NCBI GenBank assembly: GCA_040880725.1
Contig: JBBDHV010000020.1
Location: 74,671 to 138,670, forward strand
DNA from: DATHWB01 sp040880725
GTDB lineage: Bacteria; Actinomycetota; Acidimicrobiia; Spongiisociales; ZC4RG35
Length of the DNA stretch: 64,000 nucleotides
Direction of reading: 5' to 3'
Below, piece after piece: positions 45,870-52,743 of the stretch. The notes beneath the pieces were generated by a model that worked only from the letters and a program-made list of their open reading frames with translations, did no database searches and was not told the DNA's origin. Position 1 is the first letter of the stretch. Each line of letters starts with the position of its first letter. The position numbers and the translations under genes were made by a program.

Positions 45870-46136
45870 CTACCCGAAGCCGGAGCCGTCCAAACCCGCG
45901 ACGGGCATGACGAGTCGTCCCCCGTGGCGGGTGAGGATCTGGGCTGCGATGTCTTCGGCTCCGTGGGCGTGAACGACGATCAGCACCTCATGGGGGTTCG
46001 TGTCGATGTGATCGAAGGTGTGGCGCACCAGAACGTCATGTTTGATCAGCCCGGCCTCGTCGAGCTCCAAGGTCGCGGAGGCGGCACTGCTCTTGGGCAG
46101 CACCGCCCCCACCAGGCGAAAGCCTTGGCGCGACAT
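45870..46136 (-). CDS. Small hypothetical protein co-transcribed with dodecin
   Basis: It has 88 residues (MSRQGFRLVGAVLPKSSAA, ELDEAGLIKHDVLV, EVLIVVHAHGAEDIAAQIL). It starts 5 bp after the dodecin stop, so it is the second cistron of that operon. The frame upstream to 46415 covers dodecin in the wrong frame and is rejected. No known family. Confidence 0.6.
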   Translation of the reverse strand: MSRQGFRLVGAVLPKSSAASATLELDEAGLIKHDVLVRHTFDHIDTNPHEVLIVVHAHGAEDIAAQILTRHGGRLVMPVAGLDGSGFG

Positions 46137-46141
46137 GACGG

Positions 46142-46342
46142 TCAGTCGACGACGAAGGTCAATTTCATATCGACCTGATAGCCGGTGATCTGCCCGTCGG
46201 TGATCTGGACCTTCATCTGATTGACCCAGGCTTCCCGGATGTTCTTCACGGTCTTCGATGCTTCGGCGACCCCGTGCTTGGCAGCGTCTTCGAACGAGTT
46301 GTCCGAGCGTGCGCTGATCTCGATGACTTTGGCGATGGACAT
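46142..46342 (-). CDS. Dodecin flavin-binding protein
   Basis: It has 66 residues with the dodecin pattern AKVIEISARSDNSFEDA, REAWVNQMKVQITDG and YQVDMKLTFVVD, including the Trp that stacks on flavin. Dodecins form hollow dodecamers that store riboflavin, FMN or related flavins. It has an AGGGAGGC ribosome site. A flavin-dependent enzyme gene lies about 6 kb away, but no direct link is visible. Confidence 0.92.
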   Translation of the reverse strand: MSIAKVIEISARSDNSFEDAAKHGVAEASKTVKNIREAWVNQMKVQITDGQITGYQVDMKLTFVVD

Positions 46343-46561
46343 TCGTTGAGCCTCCCTCGTGTGGCGTGTGGTTGTTCACTACCCGGTCGAGGTATGTGTC
46401 AAACGCTGAGGTCACAGAGCGGGCAGGCGGGCGGCGTACATACCGGTAGTGCCGGCCGGATGAATAGGGTCGTGTGCAGAGAGCCGGTGGTGGCTGGTGA
46501 GTCGTGTGCGACTCGGGCTGCGGGCTCCAACGACGACTGTCTTCGGTACCTTGGAGGTCCC

Positions 46562-47350
46562 ATGAACGCTCAGGCCCCGATCGAAGTCACGATGGTGCTC
46601 GGCGACGGGGTGACCGAAGAGGAGCGGGACCGCGCGGTGCTGACTGTCCGCGATCTTGCCTCCAAGGCCTCTCGACCGGTCATTTTCGCCAGGGTGAAGC
46701 TTTTGAAGGACGACCGACGGCCATCCGACGAGCAGGCCATCGCCCAGGGGACCCTCGACATGAGCGGTGCGGTGATTCGGGCGCAGGTGGCTGCGTCGTC
46801 GATCCCCGAGGCGGTGGATCTGCTGGCGATGAGGATTCAGCGCCGGATGCGTCGCATCACCGAACAACGCGAAGACGCCAACCAGCGTCCCGCCGCCACC
46901 CCCGACGGCCAGTGGCGCAGCGGAGACATGCCGACGAGCAGGCCCGGCTATTACACCCGTCCGGTGGACGAGCGTCGCATCGTGCGCCGGAAGACTTACG
47001 CTCCGGCGGCCTCGTCGATCGCCGACGCCTTGTTCGACCTCGACGTCTTGGACCACAGGTTCTTCTTGTTCACCGACGGTGCAGACGGAGTCGATGCAGT
47101 GGTCTTCGAGTCCGACGACGGTGTCAAGGTGCGACGCCTCGACGGTTCGGTTCCGCCCGACGCCGAACGCTTCGATGCTCTCGGAGTCGACAACACTCCC
47201 GCCGCGGAATTGAGCGACACCGAAGCCCAGGAACGTCTCGACGTTTCCGATTCCCCGTTCATCTTCTTCCGCCAGGCAGGCTCGGGGAGAGGTGCGGTTC
47301 TGTACCGGCGCTACGACGGCCACTACGGCCTGGTGGAACCGGCGGTCTGA
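46562..47350 (+). CDS. HPF/RaiA-like ribosome-associated protein with tandem C-terminal domains
   Basis: It has 262 residues from ATG 46562 (TACCTTGGAGG just upstream). The N-terminal 95 residues have the length and pattern of the HPF S30AE domain (IEVTMVLGDGVTEEERDRA, IPEAVDLLAMRIQRRMRRI). Residues about 135-200 form an HPF C-terminal dimerisation domain (RIVRRKTYAPAASSIADAL, FDLDVLDHRFFLFTD). A second, similar C-domain follows (about 205-258: DSPFIFFRQAGSG, YRRYDGHYGLV). The family promotes 70S dimers and hibernation. The double C-domain is unlike the single one of classical long HPF. Confidence 0.8.
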   Translation: MNAQAPIEVTMVLGDGVTEEERDRAVLTVRDLASKASRPVIFARVKLLKDDRRPSDEQAIAQGTLDMSGAVIRAQVAASSIPEAVDLLAMRIQRRMRRITEQREDANQRPAATPDGQWRSGDMPTSRPGYYTRPVDERRIVRRKTYAPAASSIADALFDLDVLDHRFFLFTDGADGVDAVVFESDDGVKVRRLDGSVPPDAERFDALGVDNTPAAELSDTEAQERLDVSDSPFIFFRQAGSGRGAVLYRRYDGHYGLVEPAV

Positions 47351-47368
47351 TCTGAGTTCGCGGTCGGA

Positions 47369-48220
47369 TCAGACCGGCTCGTTGGCAGTCTGGCTGAGCG
47401 GGTTCCACACCGCCGTCGGCTCCTCGGCCGGGAATGGCGCTGGGTTCATCGGCGAAAGCATCGTGAGCGTCACATTGCCGGCCAGCACCAGCGCGGTGTC
47501 GCACGCCGGGTCGAGGCCCGATCCGGATCCGGAGACATCGAAGTCGAGTCGTTCTCCGGGGACGTCGGCCATGGCCACTCGAATGTGTCCGAACTCGTCG
47601 AGGTCGGCCCAATGAATGCCAGTGACGTCTTCGAGTGGGCGCGCCGGGGCGTTGAGGTTGAGCACGCACGGCGGGCCCTGCCGGGCGAGCATCCAACGAA
47701 CCGCCGAACGCGCCGCCGTCACGGCCGTGTCCCAGTGCCAGGGATCGGAGGATTCGAGACTGACGGCCAGCCCAGGAATGCCGAATGTCCGGGCAGTCAA
47801 CGCCGCACCGACGGTCCCCGAGTGAAGCACCGAGCGGCCGGTGTTCAGCCCGGCGTTGACTCCGGAGACGACGAGATCGGGGGTTGGTCCGAACCCGCCG
47901 AGCATCGCGGCGAGGACTGCGAGGCCGGGCGGTCCTGCGATCGTGTACGCCTCGAACTCTGCCCGGTCCCGTTTGGTCAATGCCACACCTTGAGACGGGT
48001 CGATGTGGCCGATTCCCGTTCCGCTGCCGCTCATGTCCCAGGCGGGGGCGACGACAACCGTCTCGAACTCTTCACTCAAACTCAGGGCCAGGCTCTCGAT
48101 GCCAGGAGAGTCGATGCCGTCGTCGTTGGTGATGAGCACCCGTGGATGATCCGAACGGGGGAGCGCATGTTCGTCGATGACCAGTTCCCGGGTGTCACCG
48201 GATCGGTTGGTGTCGCTCAC
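47369..48220 (-). CDS. surE: 5'/3'-nucleotidase SurE
   Basis: It has 283 residues from GTG 48220, whose first bases overlap the kinase stop (GTGA). The metal-binding ITNDDGIDSPG lies near 31-41, with VSGVNAGLNTGRSVLHSGT and AALTARTFGIPGLAVSL further on. SurE dephosphorylates nucleoside monophosphates and short polyphosphates. An N-terminal extension of about 25 residues precedes the family start. It is coupled to the PfkB kinase upstream. Confidence 0.92.
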   Translation of the reverse strand: MSDTNRSGDTRELVIDEHALPRSDHPRVLITNDDGIDSPGIESLALSLSEEFETVVVAPAWDMSGSGTGIGHIDPSQGVALTKRDRAEFEAYTIAGPPGLAVLAAMLGGFGPTPDLVVSGVNAGLNTGRSVLHSGTVGAALTARTFGIPGLAVSLESSDPWHWDTAVTAARSAVRWMLARQGPPCVLNLNAPARPLEDVTGIHWADLDEFGHIRVAMADVPGERLDFDVSGSGSGLDPACDTALVLAGNVTLTMLSPMNPAPFPAEEPTAVWNPLSQTANEPV

Positions 48221-49185
48221 AGCTTCCTCACCACTTCGATCTCGACTTCTCGGGCCAGGCGCCGGATCAGATCTGCCGAGCCGGTGGCGAGACCATGGCG
48301 GGCAACGTTGGCGGACCCGGCGGCACACGCCAGCCGGAGCGCGTCGGTGGGCTCCATCGAGTTGAGGAACCCGGCGGCCAGTGCCCCGGTCATGGAGTCG
48401 CCCGCGCCGCTCGAGTCGACCACCGAGACATCCGGGGGACGCACTCGGTAGAGGACGTTGTTGATCATGGCGAGGGCGGGCCGATGCGCCCGGGAGACCA
48501 CGACCGAGCGGGCTCCCCGTGCGACGAGGTCGGTGATGACCTCGCAGACGGTGTCTTCGGAGCTGTCGACGAGGGAGCCGTCGCCGACCAGATCTTCGTC
48601 ACTCACTTTGAGAACGTCGATGGTGCCTCCTTTCAACCATGCGTCGAGGTCGCCGCCGTGCAGGTCGGCGACCGTCCGGATTCCCATGCTCGCCAGGTCC
48701 GCTCCGAGCCGTGTGAACACGTGGTCCCCGAGACCGTCGCCGGGGATTCGCCCGGTGACCACGCACGTGCGAGTTTCAAGTGCCAGCTCGAGCACCTTGC
48801 CGTACAGGTCGTCGAGTTCGTGGCGGTCGAGTGCGGGGGGAACGGCCCGGGCGATCTCGTCGCGTTGGCCGGACCGTCGATCGTGTATGCGGGCGGCGGA
48901 TGCACCGTCGGTGACGATCGGGCGGAAGTCGATGCCCCAGTCGGTCATCAGCCCCCACAGTGCACGCCCGGTTTCGCCTCCCACCGGAGCACACAGGACG
49001 GGGTGTTCACCGAGCTGTTCGAGCATGCGGGCGATCCAGAACCCCTGACCTCCGGGATGGAGATGGATTTCGCCCGTAGTGTCGTCGTCTCCGTCGTTCG
49101 ACTCGATGGTGACACTCAACAGGAGTGCGGGGGCGAACACGCACACATTGGGACCGGCTCCGTCGGCGTCATTGAAAGCCTTCAC
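48217..49185 (-). CDS. PfkB-family carbohydrate kinase
   Basis: It has 322 residues. The PfkB signature SSGAGDSMTGALAAGF with catalytic Asp is near 258-273; LHPGGQGFWIARMLEQLG (about 42-59) is the substrate-side GG motif. The arrangement resembles 1-phosphofructokinase or adenosine/ribokinase relatives. The coupled SurE gene hints at nucleoside or sugar-phosphate metabolism. Substrate not determined. Confidence 0.87.
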   Translation of the reverse strand: MKAFNDADGAGPNVCVFAPALLLSVTIESNDGDDDTTGEIHLHPGGQGFWIARMLEQLGEHPVLCAPVGGETGRALWGLMTDWGIDFRPIVTDGASAARIHDRRSGQRDEIARAVPPALDRHELDDLYGKVLELALETRTCVVTGRIPGDGLGDHVFTRLGADLASMGIRTVADLHGGDLDAWLKGGTIDVLKVSDEDLVGDGSLVDSSEDTVCEVITDLVARGARSVVVSRAHRPALAMINNVLYRVRPPDVSVVDSSGAGDSMTGALAAGFLNSMEPTDALRLACAAGSANVARHGLATGSADLIRRLAREVEIEVVRKL

Positions 49186-49358
49186 CTTTCAGAACCTACC
49201 CGCGGGGTCGTCCCGCTCACGGGGGGCGCTGTCAACGTCAGGTTCAGACGCCGGGGCGGGGGTATTCGGACGTTGGGTACGACCCCTCGGTACGCTGGGC
49301 GTCCGTTCGGACGAGGTCGTCTGCACAGGTCACGTGGTGGAAGGGGCGCGAGCGAATC

Positions 49359-50033
49359 ATGCCGATGGACGAGGTCTGGGAGTGGGCGATGCGCCTGCTC
49401 GTCGCCGGTCTGCTCGGCGCCCTCGTGGGCACCGAACGTGAGAGCCGGGGCCATCCTGCGGGCATCCGCACCCAGGCGCTCGTGGCGCTCGCCGCGGCCC
49501 TGCTGACCGGCGTGGGCGCCGAGGGGTTTGTCGGTTCGGCCGCCGATCCCACTCGGGTGGCGTCGCAGGTCGTCACGGGCATCGGGTTCATCGGTGCGGG
49601 AGTCATCCTCAAGAATCGGGGGACGGTCCGGGGCCTGACGACTGCTGCCACCTTGTGGCTCAGCGCCGCGCTGGGTGTGGCCGTGGGCGCGGGGATGGTG
49701 ATACCGGCGGTGATGGCGGCTGTCGCGGCGTTCCTGTTGATGTTCGGGTTGTCGACGCTCAAGCCGTTCATCCGTCGACGGGCGGCGCGGACGGTCCACG
49801 TGCAGTATGAGCGGGGCCACGGGACGATGGGTCCGCTGCTGCGCTCGCTGCAGGAAATCGGCGGCACAATCGAAGACGTGCAGATCGAAGACCATCCCGG
49901 CGATGGCATGCGCGACCCGTACCGGCATGTGTCGATCCGCATCCTCACCGGCGACGAGCTCGAGTTGGGGCGGGTGATCGCTGAGATCAGGGACCGCTCC
50001 GAGGTCCATTCGGTCTCCGTGGACGACGACTGA
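49359..50033 (+). CDS. MgtC/SapB family membrane protein
   Basis: It has 224 residues. Four hydrophobic helices (about 8-150) carry GLLGALVGTERESRGHPAG, GIGFIGAGVIL and GLTTAATLWLSAALGVAVG, all typical of MgtC. The C-terminal ACT-like cytosolic domain (about 155-222) is present. MgtC proteins are tied to Mg2+ limitation and phosphate or ATP homeostasis. Divergent from the PfkB kinase. Confidence 0.92.
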   Translation: MPMDEVWEWAMRLLVAGLLGALVGTERESRGHPAGIRTQALVALAAALLTGVGAEGFVGSAADPTRVASQVVTGIGFIGAGVILKNRGTVRGLTTAATLWLSAALGVAVGAGMVIPAVMAAVAAFLLMFGLSTLKPFIRRRAARTVHVQYERGHGTMGPLLRSLQEIGGTIEDVQIEDHPGDGMRDPYRHVSIRILTGDELELGRVIAEIRDRSEVHSVSVDDD

Positions 50034-50057
50034 CCGGGCGGAGTCCGCCCGGTCAGT
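50029..50057. terminator. Strong bidirectional terminator hairpin
   Basis: A perfect 12-bp stem ACTGACCGGGCG / CGCCCGGTCAGT with a GAGTC loop starts at the mgtC stop codon and faces the convergent DUF6131 gene. Confidence 0.7.
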
Positions 50058-50094
50058 GTTCAATGGTGTGTGCACGCGTGGTGCCTTGGTCTGG

Positions 50095-50250
50095 TTACCA
50101 GTAGTGGGGCCGACCGCCGACCGCGCGGCCGAGCGAGCCCAGGATCCAGAGGATTGCGCCGATCACGGCGAGGATGATCCCGATGGTGTAGAGGATCGAG
50201 ATGTCCAGCAGCATTGCCAGCAGTATGAGTACGACGCCTGTGATGATCAC
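50095..50250 (-). CDS. DUF6131-type small membrane protein
   Basis: It has 51 residues from GTG 50250, behind GAAAGGAAC. The protein is two hydrophobic stretches (IITGVVLILLAMLLDIS and TIGIILAVIGAILWILG) and the tail GRAVGGRPHYW. This matches the small DUF6131 proteins of actinobacteria, as I recall them. Role unknown. Confidence 0.7.
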   Translation of the reverse strand: MIITGVVLILLAMLLDISILYTIGIILAVIGAILWILGSLGRAVGGRPHYW

Positions 50251-50353
50251 GGCACGTTCCTTTCGTGGGGGACGGGGATGCCATACCCTCCTGTCAAACC
50301 GCTTAAACCTGGCGGAACGACCAGAAGGTCGATGCGGCGGGCATAATCGGGGT

Positions 50354-51643
50354 ATGCGAAGACCGGCGCTGCGCGGTCTGATCGTGGGAATGTTCCTCTC
50401 CGGGGCGTTCGGACTTCAGGCCGCCGCCCAGACCGACAACGTGATGCTCGTGGAAGTCGACGGGGCGATCACACCCGTCATCGCCGCCCACCTCGCCGAC
50501 GCCGTCGAGGACGCCACCGACGCCGGGGCGGTGCTGGTGGTGAGCATGGACACGCCCGGTGGCCTGGACACGTCGATGCGGGACATCGTCCAGGCGTTCC
50601 TCAACTCGTCGACTCCGGTGATCGTCTACGTCGAACCCGAAGGGGCCAGGGCGGCGTCTGCGGGGACGTTCATCGCAATGGCAGCCCATGTGGCAGCGAT
50701 GGCGCCCGCCACGTCGATCGGTGCTGCAACGCCGGTGGGCCTGGAGTCGGGAGAAACGGCGAGCGACAAGATCATCAACGACGCCGTGGCGTTCGCGGTG
50801 TCGGTGGCAGAACGGCGGGGGAGAGACGTCGAGTTCGCCGAGGACTCGGTCCGCGATGGCGCGTCGGTGACGGCGTCCGAAGCGGTGGAGCGCAACGTGG
50901 TGGACCTGGTGGCAGAGGACCTGGGTGACTTGCTGGCCCAGGTCGACGGTCGGACGGTCGAGACCGCCTCCGGCGAGGTGACGCTCCGGACGGCGGGGGC
51001 GGTGGTCGAACGCGTCGAGATGTCCACGTTCCGCAGCATTCTCGCGTTGATCGCCGATCCCAATCTCGCCCTGCTCTTCATTTCCATCGGGACACTGGCG
51101 GTGATCTACGAGGCGGCGAACCCGGGAATGGGCTTTGCGGGCATCGCCGGTGTGATAGCGCTGCTGTTGGGCTTCTTCGCCTTGAGCGTGCTTCCCGTCA
51201 CCAGTGCCGGCATTGCGCTCCTGATCCTGGCGATGGCGTTGTTCATCGCAGAGATTTTCGTTCCGGGGGTGGGGGTGTTCGCCGCGGGTGGCACGGTGGC
51301 GCTGATTTTCGCCGGCCTCTTCCTCTTCGACGGGCCGGTGGGGGTGAGCATGCCGGTGCTGTGGCCGACCGCCCTCGTGCTGGGGGCAGGCAGCGCCTAT
51401 GCCGGGCGAGCAGTCGTGAGAGCCCGTCTCCGCCCGCCCACCACCGGCATCAGCACGCTGTTGGGGCGAGAGGTTACGGTGGTCGAAAGTGGCCGGGGCG
51501 GTTGGTCTGCGTTCCTGGACGGCACTTGGTGGACGGTCGTTCCCGGCACCGACGACCTTGCGGACGGGCTGGTTGCCGAGGTGAGAGCCGTCGACGGGCT
51601 GCGTCTGATCGTCGAACCGAAGGAGAGTCGTCATGAACTTTGA
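50354..51643 (+). CDS. NfeD-family membrane-bound ClpP-class protease
   Basis: It has 429 residues from ATG 50354. A signal peptide (about 1-25) is followed by the ClpP-like domain (about 28-220), with nucleophile Ser102 in AASAGTFIAM and general base Lys139 in TASDKIIND, the dyad of archaeal 1510-N proteases. Four to five membrane helices follow (about 235-375), then a C-terminal NfeD OB-fold (about 385-425). Partner of the downstream stomatin gene, which overlaps it by 11 bp; the known pair cleaves stomatin. Confidence 0.9.
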   Translation: MRRPALRGLIVGMFLSGAFGLQAAAQTDNVMLVEVDGAITPVIAAHLADAVEDATDAGAVLVVSMDTPGGLDTSMRDIVQAFLNSSTPVIVYVEPEGARAASAGTFIAMAAHVAAMAPATSIGAATPVGLESGETASDKIINDAVAFAVSVAERRGRDVEFAEDSVRDGASVTASEAVERNVVDLVAEDLGDLLAQVDGRTVETASGEVTLRTAGAVVERVEMSTFRSILALIADPNLALLFISIGTLAVIYEAANPGMGFAGIAGVIALLLGFFALSVLPVTSAGIALLILAMALFIAEIFVPGVGVFAAGGTVALIFAGLFLFDGPVGVSMPVLWPTALVLGAGSAYAGRAVVRARLRPPTTGISTLLGREVTVVESGRGGWSAFLDGTWWTVVPGTDDLADGLVAEVRAVDGLRLIVEPKESRHEL

Positions 51644-52406
51644 CCTGATCACCGGGGTAGCGATCGCCGCAGCCCTCCTGCTTGCGATCCTGAAAGCTTC
51701 GATTCACATCCTGCCCGAGTACGAACGGGGTGTGCTGTTCCGTCTCGGGCGCGTGACCGGCATCGAACGCGGCCCCGGGCTGATCTTCATCATCCCCATC
51801 GTCGACAAGCTGATCCGGGTGAGCCTGCGGACCGTGACGCTCGACATTCCACCCCAGGACATCATCACCAAGGACAACGTGACGGTCCGGGTCAACGCCG
51901 TGGCGTACTTCCGGGCGACCGATCCGAACAAGGCGATCCTGGAGATCGAGAACTTCAATTACGCCACCGCCCAGGTCGCCCAGACGTCACTGCGCAGCAT
52001 CGTCGGTCAGGTGGAACTCGACGAGTTGTTGGTCAACCGTGACGAGATCAACCGCCAACTCCAGCAGATCATCGACAGCCTCACCGACCCGTGGGGTGTA
52101 AAGGTGTCGTTGGTGGAGATCAAGGACGTGGAGTTGCCCGACACGATGCGCCGTGCCATGGCCCGGCAGGCCGAAGCCGAACGTGATCGACGTGCCAAGG
52201 TCATCCATGCCCTGGGTGAACAGGAGGCGGCGGCTTCGCTGGCGGAGGCGGCCCATCTGCTGGAGGAGCGCCCGGGGGCGATGCAGCTACGTCTGCTGCA
52301 GACCATGACGGAGATCTCCGCCGAGCAGAACTCGACGATCATCTTCCCGATGCCGATGGAACTGCTCCGGGCCCTCGACAGCTTCCGGCCCAGAACCGAG
52401 AACTGA
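51633..52406 (+). CDS. Slipin / stomatin (SPFH) family protein
   Basis: It has 257 residues. An N-terminal membrane anchor (about 6-22) precedes the SPFH domain (about 25-190: IHILPEYERGVLFRLGRV, LDIPPQDIITKDNVTVRV) and a helical tail (about 190-235) rich in Ala/Glu. It oligomerises on the membrane and works with NfeD in membrane-protein quality control. GAAGGAGAG, inside the NfeD gene, is its ribosome site. Confidence 0.92.
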   Translation: MNFDLITGVAIAAALLLAILKASIHILPEYERGVLFRLGRVTGIERGPGLIFIIPIVDKLIRVSLRTVTLDIPPQDIITKDNVTVRVNAVAYFRATDPNKAILEIENFNYATAQVAQTSLRSIVGQVELDELLVNRDEINRQLQQIIDSLTDPWGVKVSLVEIKDVELPDTMRRAMARQAEAERDRRAKVIHALGEQEAAASLAEAAHLLEERPGAMQLRLLQTMTEISAEQNSTIIFPMPMELLRALDSFRPRTEN

Positions 52407-52466
52407 TCTGCCCCGGCCTGTCGACGTGGCCGCTACGTTGGGGAACAACAAGTCAGGAGCGCACTT

Positions 52467-52736
52467 TTGCCGATCTTCATGATCGAACGGCGGTACGCAG
52501 ATGAACTCGACGCCAACGCCGAGGTGGTCGACGGCATCAACCGCATCAACGACGACGAGGGAGTGCGCTGGCTCTACTCCTTCCTCTCCGCCGACAAGCG
52601 CAAGACGTACTGCCTCTACGAGGCACCGTCACCCGAGGCGATTCGACGGGCGGCAGAGCGCGCGGGTTTGCCGGCAGATGTGATCGTCGAAGTGACCGGC
52701 CGGGTGCTGCCGAACGGGGCCATGGCAGACATCTGA
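52467..52736 (+). CDS. DUF4242 protein
   Basis: It has 89 residues from TTG 52467, with AGGAG about 8 nt upstream. The ferredoxin-like fold of DUF4242 (PIFMIERRYADELD, WLYSFLSADKRKTYCLYEA, SPEAIRRAAERAGLPAD) is clear. Metal binding has been suggested for relatives. Its stop codon and that of the convergent LuxR ATPase sit in the two arms of a short hairpin (52733-52747). Confidence 0.85.
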   Translation: MPIFMIERRYADELDANAEVVDGINRINDDEGVRWLYSFLSADKRKTYCLYEAPSPEAIRRAAERAGLPADVIVEVTGRVLPNGAMADI

Positions 52737-52743
52737 CCGGCGG

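Noticed and set aside
46143..46415. Upstream extension of the dodecin-linked small gene
   Set aside because: It lies over dodecin in another frame; the ATG at 46136, 5 bp after the dodecin stop, is the sensible start.
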